From: Dokdonella_A ginsengisoli
GTDB taxonomy: Bacteria; Pseudomonadota; Gammaproteobacteria; Xanthomonadales; Rhodanobacteraceae
NCBI RefSeq assembly: GCF_042652785.1
Contig: NZ_JBHSHD010000019.1
Span: forward strand, 1 to 64,000
Length of the DNA stretch: 64,000 nt
Reading direction: 5' to 3'
Part shown: positions 55,413-63,001 of the stretch, one piece after another
How positions within the stretch are numbered: the stretch's first letter is position 1
Layout: each line of letters starts with the position of its first letter
Position numbers and translations under genes: made by a program
The notes under the pieces: model-generated
Database searches by the model: none
What the model was told of the DNA's origin: nothing
The model's input: only the letters and a program-made list of their open reading frames with translations

Positions 55413-56225
55413 CTACGACAGCACGAACGAGCGCATCGAGATGGAGCCCAGGTCGAAACCTTCGTTGAAGTAGCCCAGCTCGTCGGCGGCGTCGGCGACG
55501 CCGAGCGGAAACAGCACGGGCAGGAAGTGCTCGATCGTCGGATGCGCCAGGCGCATGAGTTCGCCGAGCTTCTCCGCCTCGACGACGGCGCCGTAGTCGC
55601 GCCGGTCGAGCGCTTCCGTCATGCGCGCGTCGAATTCCTCGGCCCAGTCGTACGGTCGTCCACCCGGCATCAGCCGGCGCAGGTTGTGCACGAGGTTGCC
55701 GCTGCCGACGATCAGCACGCCCTTCTCGCGCAGCGGCTTGAGTTCGCGCGCAAGTTCGAACAAAGCCCGCGCCGGGCGCGACAGGTCGAGCGAGAGCTGG
55801 AACGTCGGCACGTCGGCCTGCGGGAACAGGCGCATCAGTACCGACCAGGCACCGTGGTCCAGGCCCCACTCCACGTCCGGCTGCAGGTGCGCCGAGTGAA
55901 CCAGACCGATGGCCGCGGCGGCCGCGTCCGGCGCGCCGGGCGCCGGATACTGCTGCGCGTACAGAGCGGCCGGAAAGCCGCCGAAATCGTGGATCGTGCG
56001 CGGCCGCGCGGCCACGTGCACCAGGCTGGCGCCGCGGGTCATCCAGTGCGCGGACACGCACAGGATCGCGCGCGGCCCCGGCAGGCGCTCGCCGAGCGCG
56101 TGCCAGGTGCGGCTCCAGGTGTTGTCCTCGATCGCGTTCATCGGGCTGCCGTGGCCGACGAACAGCGCCGGCATGCGCGGCGTCGGCGGCAGGTCGGCGA
56201 AGGCGGCATTCATCGTGGTTGCCAT
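55413..56225 (-). CDS. ygiD: 4,5-DOPA dioxygenase extradiol-type protein
   Basis: 270 residues of the class III extradiol ring-cleavage family, LigB-like. Metal-binding histidines lie in FVGHGSPMNA, CVSAHWMTRG and VEWGLDHGAWSVL; the distal part has GSGNLVHNLR. YgiD homologues are zinc or iron enzymes opening DOPA-like catechols; the native substrate is uncertain. Two ATGs (56225 and 56213) are possible; neither has a good ribosome site. Confidence 0.87.
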   Translation of the reverse strand: MATTMNAAFADLPPTPRMPALFVGHGSPMNAIEDNTWSRTWHALGERLPGPRAILCVSAHWMTRGASLVHVAARPRTIHDFGGFPAALYAQQYPAPGAPDAAAAAIGLVHSAHLQPDVEWGLDHGAWSVLMRLFPQADVPTFQLSLDLSRPARALFELARELKPLREKGVLIVGSGNLVHNLRRLMPGGRPYDWAEEFDARMTEALDRRDYGAVVEAEKLGELMRLAHPTIEHFLPVLFPLGVADAADELGYFNEGFDLGSISMRSFVLS

Positions 56226-56245
56226 CGGTCGGCGCCGGCGTCCAC

Positions 56246-56854
56246 TCAGTAGCCCACGGTGAAGCGGCGGCGGCTGTGCGCCGGACGCTCGATCTCGTCG
56301 ACCAGCGCGATCGCGTAGTCCTCCATCGAGATGCGGCTGCCGTTCTCGCCGACCAGCAGCTGGTCGCCGCCGAGGCGGAACCGGCCCGTGCGCTGGCCGG
56401 GCTCGAGCACGGCCGACGGCGACAGGAAGGTCCAGTCCAGATCCTGCTCCGCGCGCAGCAGCTCCAGGAAGCGCGCTCCCGCCAGGGCCTCGGCCTTGTA
56501 GGCCTCCGGAAAATCCGGCGTGCTCACCAGCGCGACGCCCGGTGCGACCTCGAGGCTGCCGGCGCCGCCGACCACCACGTAGCGCTTCGCGCCGGAGGCC
56601 TTGACCGCGTCGATCAGCACGCGCGGATCGCTGGCGCTGAAATGCACGGCGCTGACGACCACGTCGTGGCCCTTCAGCAGCGCGGCCAGAGCCGGCCCGT
56701 CGAACACGTCGCCGGCCTTGGCGGCGACATGCGGCAGGCTGGCGATGCGCGCCGGATCGCGTGCGATCGCGGTGACCGCGAGGCCGCGGCCGGACAATTC
56801 CTTCAGGATGCGCGATCCGACGTTGCCGGACGCGCCGATCAGGGCGATGTGCAT
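56246..56854 (-). CDS. NAD(P)-binding oxidoreductase, YwnB-like
   Basis: 202 residues with an NmrA/YwnB-type Rossmann fold: LIGASGNVGSRILKELSGRG loop, AIARDP for the cofactor phosphate, GAKRYVVVGGAGSLEVAPG, and DWTFLSPSAVLEPGQRTG. AGGAG precedes the ATG at about 8 nt. Divergent from an HxlR regulator, a common pairing for redox- or aldehyde-stress-induced reductases. Confidence 0.85.
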   Translation of the reverse strand: MHIALIGASGNVGSRILKELSGRGLAVTAIARDPARIASLPHVAAKAGDVFDGPALAALLKGHDVVVSAVHFSASDPRVLIDAVKASGAKRYVVVGGAGSLEVAPGVALVSTPDFPEAYKAEALAGARFLELLRAEQDLDWTFLSPSAVLEPGQRTGRFRLGGDQLLVGENGSRISMEDYAIALVDEIERPAHSRRRFTVGY

Positions 56855-56929
56855 GGCTTCATTCTCCTGTTGAGCGAAAAAGGCCTCCCCGGCGGCTGCA
56901 TCACGGTACGCGGCGCCGGTGGAGGCTGG

Positions 56930-56966
56930 TAGTATCCAAAAGTCATCTGGGTTCCACTGGAAACTA
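56930..56966. promoter_or_regulatory. Inverted repeats at the oxidoreductase/HxlR divergent promoter
   Basis: TAGTATCC (56930-56937) and GGAAACTA (56959-56966) pair in seven of eight positions across 21 nt. Inside is TTCCA-C-TGGAA (56952-56962), a perfect 5-bp palindrome. They occupy the AT-richest part of the 181-bp gap, the expected site for HxlR binding. Confidence 0.45.
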
Positions 56967-57035
56967 TAGGGGCCCGAACCGGCGCCGCAAAGGACGCACC
57001 GTCACGCCACCTGGTTACCCTCGAGAAACCGCCGC

Positions 57036-57431
57036 ATGAACGCCCTGCCCTGGGACGCCTACGCCTCCGGATGCCCGACGCGAATGGTGCTCGACCGCAT
57101 CGCCGACAAGTGGACCGTGCTGGTGCTCGGCCTGCTCGGCGAGCATCCGTGGCGCTTCAACGCGCTGCTGCGCAAGATCGAAGGGCTGTCGCAGAAGGTG
57201 CTGTCGCAGACGCTCAAGCGCCTGGAGCGCGACGGCCTGGTCAGCCGCACCGCCTTCGCCACCGTGCCGGTCACGGTCGAGTACGCGATCACGCCGCTCG
57301 GCCGCACCCTGGCCGGTGCGCTGGGCGCGCTGATCCAATGGTCGGAGAGCAACATCGAATCCGTGCAGGCCGCGCAGCGCGAGTTCGACGCCCGGCATCG
57401 CGCCGGCGTGGAAGCGCCGGCGCATCCCTGA
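57036..57431 (+). CDS. HxlR family winged-helix regulator
   Basis: 131 residues with the MarR-like HxlR fold: CPTRMVLDRIADKWTVLVLG, then GLSQKVLSQTLKRLERDGLV and a PVTVEYAITPLGRTL wing. Cys13 sits at the place of the thiol sensor in HypR/YodB-type members, so response to aldehydes or quinones is plausible. Divergent from an NAD(P)-binding oxidoreductase and 34 nt upstream of an antiporter gene. Confidence 0.9.
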   Translation: MNALPWDAYASGCPTRMVLDRIADKWTVLVLGLLGEHPWRFNALLRKIEGLSQKVLSQTLKRLERDGLVSRTAFATVPVTVEYAITPLGRTLAGALGALIQWSESNIESVQAAQREFDARHRAGVEAPAHP

Positions 57432-57465
57432 AACACCTTTTCCGCCGAATCCGAGGAGTCCCAGC

Positions 57466-58653
57466 ATGCACCACGGCGCCGAAATCCTTCTGGCCCTGTT
57501 CGCGATCTTCGTCGCCGCGCAGGTCGGCGCGGAAATCGCGCAGCGCCTGAAGCTGCCCGGCGTGGTCGGCGAGATCGTCGCCGGCTGCGCGATCGGGCCG
57601 GCCGCGCTCGGTCTGATCGGCAGCGAGCAGATCGCCAGCGGAATGCCGCTGGACGTGCTGGCCGAGATCGGCGTGGTGCTGCTGCTGTTCTCGGTCGGAC
57701 TCGAAACCCGTCTCGACGACCTGAAAAAGGTCGGCCGCAGCGCGTTCCTGGTCGGCGTGCTCGGCGTGATCGTGCCGTTCGTGCTCGGCGCGCTGTGGGC
57801 CCACGGCAGCGGCTTCGAATGGACCAAGTCGATGTTCGTCGCCGCCGCGTTCGTCGCCACCTCGGCCGGCATCACCGCGCGCGTGCTGCAGGAGCTGGGC
57901 GTGCTGACGCGCCTGGAGAGCCGCGTGATCCTCGGCGCCGCGGTCATCGACGACATCCTCGCCATGCTGCTGCTGGGCGTGGTCACCTCGCTGCAGGGCG
58001 ACGCCGGCGTCAACGTCGTCGGCCTGCTGCTGGTGCTGGCGCAGGCGGTGGGCTTCGTCGCGGTCATCGGCTGGGTCGGCACGCGCGTGATGCGCAAGCG
58101 CGCGCACTGGCTCGACCGGCCGATCAATCCGCTGTCGCCGCTGACGATCGCGCTGGCGATCTGCCTGGGCCTGGCCTACCTCTCCACCGAATTCGGCCTC
58201 GCCGCGATCATCGGCGCCTTCCTCGCCGGCATGATCGCCTCGGAAATGCACCAGCGCGAGGAACTCGAACACCAGATGCAGCCGCTGCTCGCGCTGCTGA
58301 CGCCGTTCTTCTTCGTCATCACCGGCGCGAAGATCGACCTCGGCGTGTTCGCCAGCGGCGCCGCGCTGTGGACGCTGCTGGTGGTCACCGTCATCGCGAT
58401 CGTCTCGAAGCTGATCGGCGGCTTCCTCGGCGCGCTGTCGCTCGGCCGCCGCGGCGCGCTGATCGTCGGCGTGGGCATGGTGCCGCGCGGCGAGGTCGGC
58501 GTGGTCATCGCCAGCCTCGGCCTCGCCGCCGGCGTGTTCACCGGCGAGACCTACGCGGTCATCGTCGCGATGTCGCTGCTGACGTCGATCGTCACGCCGC
58601 CGGTGCTGTCGGCGCTGCTCAAGCGCGCGCCGGACGACGCCCCGCCGGGATGA
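57466..58653 (+). CDS. CPA2-family cation:proton antiporter
   Basis: A 395-residue protein with about 12 membrane helices, of the KefB/NapA type. The conserved acidic pair is in AAVIDDILAMLLL, with VGEIVAGCAIGPAALG near the start and VGMVPRGEVGVVIASLGLA near the end. There is no TrkA-N regulatory domain at the C-terminus. It probably exchanges Na+ or K+ for protons. Cotranscription with hxlR is likely. Confidence 0.88.
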   Translation: MHHGAEILLALFAIFVAAQVGAEIAQRLKLPGVVGEIVAGCAIGPAALGLIGSEQIASGMPLDVLAEIGVVLLLFSVGLETRLDDLKKVGRSAFLVGVLGVIVPFVLGALWAHGSGFEWTKSMFVAAAFVATSAGITARVLQELGVLTRLESRVILGAAVIDDILAMLLLGVVTSLQGDAGVNVVGLLLVLAQAVGFVAVIGWVGTRVMRKRAHWLDRPINPLSPLTIALAICLGLAYLSTEFGLAAIIGAFLAGMIASEMHQREELEHQMQPLLALLTPFFFVITGAKIDLGVFASGAALWTLLVVTVIAIVSKLIGGFLGALSLGRRGALIVGVGMVPRGEVGVVIASLGLAAGVFTGETYAVIVAMSLLTSIVTPPVLSALLKRAPDDAPPG

Positions 58654-58678
58654 TCGCAACGTCGGCGCGGAGAGCCGG

Positions 58679-58749
58679 TTCTCGCAGAGGCGCAGAGAAA
58701 AACTCTCGCCGGATGCTTTTCCTCCGCGTTCTCTGCGCCTCTGCGAGAA
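58679..58749. repeat. Dispersed stem-loop repeat, copy 3 (perfect arms)
   Basis: TTCTCGCAGAGGCGCAGAG (58679-58697) and its exact reverse complement (58731-58749): a perfect 19-bp inverted repeat around 33 nt. It lies between the convergent antiporter and GNAT genes. Confidence 0.85.
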
Positions 58750-58816
58750 AGCCGTCTTCGGCCATTCCGGCGTCGCCGCAGGAACCGGCGTCGCAGCATG
58801 CCGGCCCAGACGCCGC

Positions 58817-59266
58817 TCAGCGCGACAGCGCGCCGGCGTCGTAGCGCTCCATGAAGCGCTCCGGCGCGGCCAGCGCGGCGAAGCCGTACTGCGCGTACAG
58901 GCCGTGCGCGTCCTGCGTCGCCAGCAGGAAGCGGCGGATGTGCTGCAGGTCCGGATGCGCCATCACGAATTCGACCAGGCGCTTGCCGAGGCCGCGTCCG
59001 CGCGCGGACGGCACGACGAACACGTCGGCGAGGTAGGCGAAGCCGGCGCCGTCGGTCACCACGCGCGCGAAGCCGAGCTGGCGGCCGTCCTCGTAGACGC
59101 CGAAGCAGATCGAGTTGGCGAGGCTGCGTTCGAGCAGTTCGCGCCGGATGCCGCGAACCCAGTACGACTCGTCGCGGAGGAAGGCGTGGATCAGGTCCAC
59201 GTCCAGGCGCGCGCGGTCGGTGGAGAAAAGCATCCCGCCTTCGCGGCGCTCGTGTCGTTCGCTCAT
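58817..59266 (-). CDS. GNAT family N-acetyltransferase
   Basis: 149 residues. The acetyl-CoA loop reads VVPSARGRGLGKRLVEFVMAH (two parts), and FARVVTDGAGFAYLADVFVV is the central strand pair. The DAHGLYAQYGFAALAAPERFM end matches the common small GNAT group (COG0456-like). Substrate unknown. A convergent neighbour and a divergent COG4705 gene flank it. Confidence 0.87.
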   Translation of the reverse strand: MSERHERREGGMLFSTDRARLDVDLIHAFLRDESYWVRGIRRELLERSLANSICFGVYEDGRQLGFARVVTDGAGFAYLADVFVVPSARGRGLGKRLVEFVMAHPDLQHIRRFLLATQDAHGLYAQYGFAALAAPERFMERYDAGALSR

Positions 59267-59394
59267 GTCCTGCTCCTTCTCGTCGGCGCGCCTCCGGAAC
59301 GCTGCCGCGCAGACCGATCCCTAAGATTCGTCTAAGCATGGCAGGGCACGATCGAGGCCCGCAACGATCGCAAGAATCCACCGGAGCCCCGCAG

Positions 59395-60150
59395 ATGACG
59401 GCAAGCAAAGTCGCGAAGATCACGCTCGCGTTCTGGATCATGAAGATCTGCGCGACGACGCTCGGCGAGACGGCTGGCGACCTGCTGTCGATGACCTTGG
59501 ACATCGGCTATGCGCTCAGCTCGCTGATCCTGCTCGGCTTCTTCCTCGCCACGCTGGCGGCGCAACTCGCCGCCCGCCGCTTCCACCCGCTGCTGTACTG
59601 GGCGGTGATCCTGTCGACCAGCACCGCCGGCACGACCATGTCGGACTTCATGGACCGCACGCTCGGCCTCGGCTACGCGCGCGGCGCCGCGATCCTGGTG
59701 GCCGGCCTCGCCGCCGTGCTCGTGGTCTGGCGGCTCGTCGAAGGCAGCCTTTCCGTCGACGCGATCCGCACGCGCCGCGCGGAGTTGTTCTACTGGCTGG
59801 CGATCCTGTTCTCCAACACGCTCGGCACCGCGCTCGGCGACTTCCTCGCCGACGATTCCGGACTCGGCTTCCTCGGCGGCGCTGCGCTGATCGGCGGCGC
59901 GATCGCGCTGACCGCCGCCGCCATGTACCTGACCCGCATCGATCGCGTGCTGCTGTTCTGGATCGCGTTCGTGCTGACGCGCCCGTTCGGCGCGACCTTC
60001 GGCGATCTGCTGACCAAGCCGGCCGACCACGGCGGCCTCGGCTTCGGCACGATCGGCTCGTCGCTGGTCCTCGCGGCGATCCTGCTGATCTCCCTCGCCT
60101 GCACCTACCCGCCGCTGCGGAAATCCGTCACCGGCGAGGAAGGCGCGTAG
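59395..60150 (+). CDS. COG4705-type membrane protein with four-fold internal repeat
   Basis: 251 residues, about eight hydrophobic helices. The sequence is made of four repeats, each with W-x9-G-x4-D: W14/G24/D29, W69/G79/D84, W134/G144/D149 and W189/G199/D204, followed in each by an LGY/LGF-like or IGY turn. The membrane-embedded aspartates suggest transport of a cation or metal, but no function is established. GGAG lies about 9 nt before ATG 59395. It ends 2 nt from the convergent PQQ dehydrogenase gene. Confidence 0.8.
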   Translation: MTASKVAKITLAFWIMKICATTLGETAGDLLSMTLDIGYALSSLILLGFFLATLAAQLAARRFHPLLYWAVILSTSTAGTTMSDFMDRTLGLGYARGAAILVAGLAAVLVVWRLVEGSLSVDAIRTRRAELFYWLAILFSNTLGTALGDFLADDSGLGFLGGAALIGGAIALTAAAMYLTRIDRVLLFWIAFVLTRPFGATFGDLLTKPADHGGLGFGTIGSSLVLAAILLISLACTYPPLRKSVTGEEGA

Positions 60151-60152
60151 CT

Positions 60153-62129
60153 TCACCGCGTCGCGGGCAGCGCGTAGGCGAGCACGTAGTCGCCCTGTGC
60201 CGTGCCGAGCTTGGCGTGACCGCCGGCGGCGATCACCACGTACTGGCGTCCGCCGGCCTCGTAGCTCATCGGCGTCGCCTGGCCGCCGGCCGGCAGCCGC
60301 GCCTTCCACACTTCCACGCCGCTGGCGCTGTCGAACGCGCGCAGGAAATTGTCGGTGGTCGCACCGATGAACGTCAGGCCGCCGGCGGTGCTGAGCGGAC
60401 CGCCCATGTTCGGCGCGCCCTCGATGCTCCAGAACGGCCATGGCGCACGATCGCGCGAGGTGCCCAGCGGCTTCGACCAGGCGATCTCGCCCTTGCCGAG
60501 GTCGAGCGCGACCAGCCTGCCCCACGGCGGCGCCGTGCACGGCGCGCCGAGCGGCGACTTCAGCAGTGCGCGCCGCATCGCGTACGGCGTGCCGCTCTGG
60601 CGCGCGAATTCCCAGCCCCGATAGAGACCGGAGTCGTACTGCGCGTCGAGCTGGTCGCGCGGGATCAGCGCGACCACGAACGGCAGGTCCATCACGTTCG
60701 CGATCAGCAGGTTCCGCTGCGGATCCCAGGTGCCGCCGCCCCAGTTCGAGCCGCCGGCGTAGCCGGGCCGCTCGATCGTGCCCTGCAGGCTCGGCGGGGT
60801 GTAGATGCCCTCGCTGCGCAGCGCGGCGATCGCATCGCGGCAGGCGCCGCGATCCCAGAACGTCAGGCCCCAGGCATCGTCCGGCGTGACCTTCGCGTGC
60901 GAGACCAGCGGCGGCAGCGACGAGAACGGCTGCGTCGGCGACGGCGTCTCGCCGGCAACCGCGCCCTGCGGCACCGCGCGCTCCTCGATCGGAAACAGCG
61001 GCTCGCCGCTCTCGCGGTTCAGCACGAACACCTGGCCGGTCTTGGTCAGCTGCACCAGCGCAGGCACCTTCGCGCCGCCGCGATCGAGATCGACCAGCAT
61101 CGGCGGCGAGGCGGTGTCGTAGTCCCACAGGTCGTGATGGACGAGCTGGCGCCCCCAGGCCAGTTCACCGGTGGCCGCGCGCAGCGCGACCACCGAACTC
61201 GCCCAGCGGTTGTCGCCGGGACGCACGCCGCCGAAGAAGTCCGGACTGGCCGAACCGGTCGGCACGAACACCAGGCCGCGTTCGGCGTCGACCGCGAACG
61301 GCGCCCACGCATTCGCCGCGCCGGTCCAGCGCGCCTGCTGCGCGTCGATCTCGCCGAAGTCGGGGTTCGCCGCGTCGGGCGGAATGCTCGCCGTGCGCGG
61401 AATCGGGTCCCAGTGCCAGAGCAAGGCGCCGCTGCGCAGGTCGTAGCCGCGCACCACGCCCAGCTCCAGGGCGGTGCCGCCGTTGTCGCCGATCGAGGAA
61501 CCGACCACCGCGACGTCACCGGCGATCGCCGGCGGCGAGGTGATCTGGTACTGGCCGAGACGGCGCTCGATCCTGCGCACGTTGCGCGACAGATCCACTT
61601 CGCCCGGCGTGCCCGAATCCGCGCCGAAATCCGCACAGCGCTTTCCCGTCTTCGCGTCGATCGCGATCAGGCGCGCATCGATCGTCGCGAACACGATGCG
61701 CTCGGCGCACGCGGCACCGGCCGCGGCGTTCGCGTCGCGCCAGGCGCTGACGCCGCGCGTGGCCATTTCCGAGTAGTCGCGCGTGCGGTCGACGCGCGCG
61801 TCGAAGCGCCAGCGCTCGCGCCCGCTCGCCGCGTCGAGCGCGAACACCACGCCGGTCGCCGTGGGGAAATACAGCGTGTCGCCGAGCTTCAGCGGCGTCG
61901 CCTCGAACGTCAGCGCCTCGCCGGCGCGCGCGAAGCCTTCGCCGAGTTCGCCGGTGCGCAAGCTCCAGGCCAGCTCCAGCTGCGCGACGTTGCGCGGCGT
62001 GATCTGCGCCAGCGGCACGTGCCGCTGACCGCGGCCGTCGCCGCCGTAGGCGCTCCAGTCGGACGCGGTCTGCGCGGATACGGCTCCGGCCGATCCGATC
62101 GCCAGTCCGATCGCAAGAAGGTTTCGCAT
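60153..62129 (-). CDS. PQQ-dependent dehydrogenase (quinoprotein)
   Basis: 658 residues. A signal peptide (LLAIGLAIGSAGAVSA) leads to an eight-bladed quinoprotein propeller of the glucose/alcohol dehydrogenase group: YGGDGRGQRHVPLAQITPRN at the start, tryptophan-docking repeats such as LDAASGRERWRFDA and LRAATGELAWGRQL, HHDLWDYDTASPP and the late GGPLSTAGGLTFIGATTD. No N-terminal membrane helices as in Gcd, and no haem c motif. It oxidises a sugar or alcohol in the periplasm; PQQ synthesis genes are not in the window. GGAGAG supports ATG 62129. Confidence 0.88.
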   Translation of the reverse strand: MRNLLAIGLAIGSAGAVSAQTASDWSAYGGDGRGQRHVPLAQITPRNVAQLELAWSLRTGELGEGFARAGEALTFEATPLKLGDTLYFPTATGVVFALDAASGRERWRFDARVDRTRDYSEMATRGVSAWRDANAAAGAACAERIVFATIDARLIAIDAKTGKRCADFGADSGTPGEVDLSRNVRRIERRLGQYQITSPPAIAGDVAVVGSSIGDNGGTALELGVVRGYDLRSGALLWHWDPIPRTASIPPDAANPDFGEIDAQQARWTGAANAWAPFAVDAERGLVFVPTGSASPDFFGGVRPGDNRWASSVVALRAATGELAWGRQLVHHDLWDYDTASPPMLVDLDRGGAKVPALVQLTKTGQVFVLNRESGEPLFPIEERAVPQGAVAGETPSPTQPFSSLPPLVSHAKVTPDDAWGLTFWDRGACRDAIAALRSEGIYTPPSLQGTIERPGYAGGSNWGGGTWDPQRNLLIANVMDLPFVVALIPRDQLDAQYDSGLYRGWEFARQSGTPYAMRRALLKSPLGAPCTAPPWGRLVALDLGKGEIAWSKPLGTSRDRAPWPFWSIEGAPNMGGPLSTAGGLTFIGATTDNFLRAFDSASGVEVWKARLPAGGQATPMSYEAGGRQYVVIAAGGHAKLGTAQGDYVLAYALPATR

Positions 62130-62227
62130 CGTCGTTCTCTCTCCAGGTCCCGGCGCGATTGCAGCGAGCGCGCGCCGATCGGGCAACCAAAGAGTGACGA
62201 CGGGGACGCGCGGCGGGACGAGCGGCG

Positions 62228-63001
62228 CTACACCCCGGCGAACACGTCCGGCAGCAGGGCGCGATAGCGGCGGCTCAGCAGCAGCTCGTGGCCGTCGCGC
62301 AGGGTCAGCTTCAGGTCGCCGTGCGCCCACGGCGCGATCGACGCGACGAAATCCGCCCGCACCAGATGCGAGCGGTGCACGCGCAGGAACTGCGCCGGAT
62401 CGAGCCGCTGCGCCAGCCGCGCCAGCGTCGCGCGGATCAGGTGACGTCGGGCCGACGTGTACACCTCGACGTAGTTGCCGGCGGCGGCGAACCGCTGCAC
62501 GTCGGCCAGCGGCACGACCAGCGAACGGCCACGCTCGTGCACGACCAGCCGCTGCAGCCGCGGCACGCGCGTCAGTTCGGTGCCGATCCGGCGCAGGCGC
62601 TCCTCCGCCAGGCTCGCGCCGTCGTCCTCGCGCCGCTCAGTCAGCCGCTGCGCGACGCGCTCGAGCGTGCGCACGAAGCGCTCGCGGTCGAACGGCTTGA
62701 GCAGGTAGTCGAGTGCGGCGACCTCGAATGCGCGCAATGCGTGTTCGTGGTACGCGGTGGTGAACACCAGCAGCGGCAGCGGCGGCGAGGCGCGCGCGAG
62801 CAGATCGAAACCGCTCTCGGCGCCGAGCCGGATGTCCAGGAACAGCAGATCCGGCTGCGTCTCGCGCAGCGCGGCGAGGCCGCCGGCGACGTCCTCGGCC
62901 TCGGCGACCACCCGATAGCCCGGCTGCGCGGCCAGCAGCCGGCGCAGCTTGGCGCGCGCCGGCGGCTCGTCCTCGACGATGACGACGCGCGCCTCAGCCA
63001 T
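62228..63001 (-). CDS. LytTR-type response regulator
   Basis: 257 residues: a receiver domain (acidic residues E10/D11, phospho-acceptor D56 in LLFLDIRL, lysine in LLKPFD) and a C-terminal LytTR DNA-binding domain (FAAAGNYVEVYTSARRHLIR, then FLRVHRSHLVRADFV). It pairs with the sensor kinase gene upstream, which it overlaps by 8 nt. Confidence 0.93.
   Translation of the reverse strand: MAEARVVIVEDEPPARAKLRRLLAAQPGYRVVAEAEDVAGGLAALRETQPDLLFLDIRLGAESGFDLLARASPPLPLLVFTTAYHEHALRAFEVAALDYLLKPFDRERFVRTLERVAQRLTERREDDGASLAEERLRRIGTELTRVPRLQRLVVHERGRSLVVPLADVQRFAAAGNYVEVYTSARRHLIRATLARLAQRLDPAQFLRVHRSHLVRADFVASIAPWAHGDLKLTLRDGHELLLSRRYRALLPDVFAGV

Noticed and set aside
53286..56252. Plus-strand open frame of 988 codons over cmk, the WS/DGAT gene and the dioxygenase gene
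   Set aside because: Crosses repeats and three recognised minus-strand genes; no coding signature.
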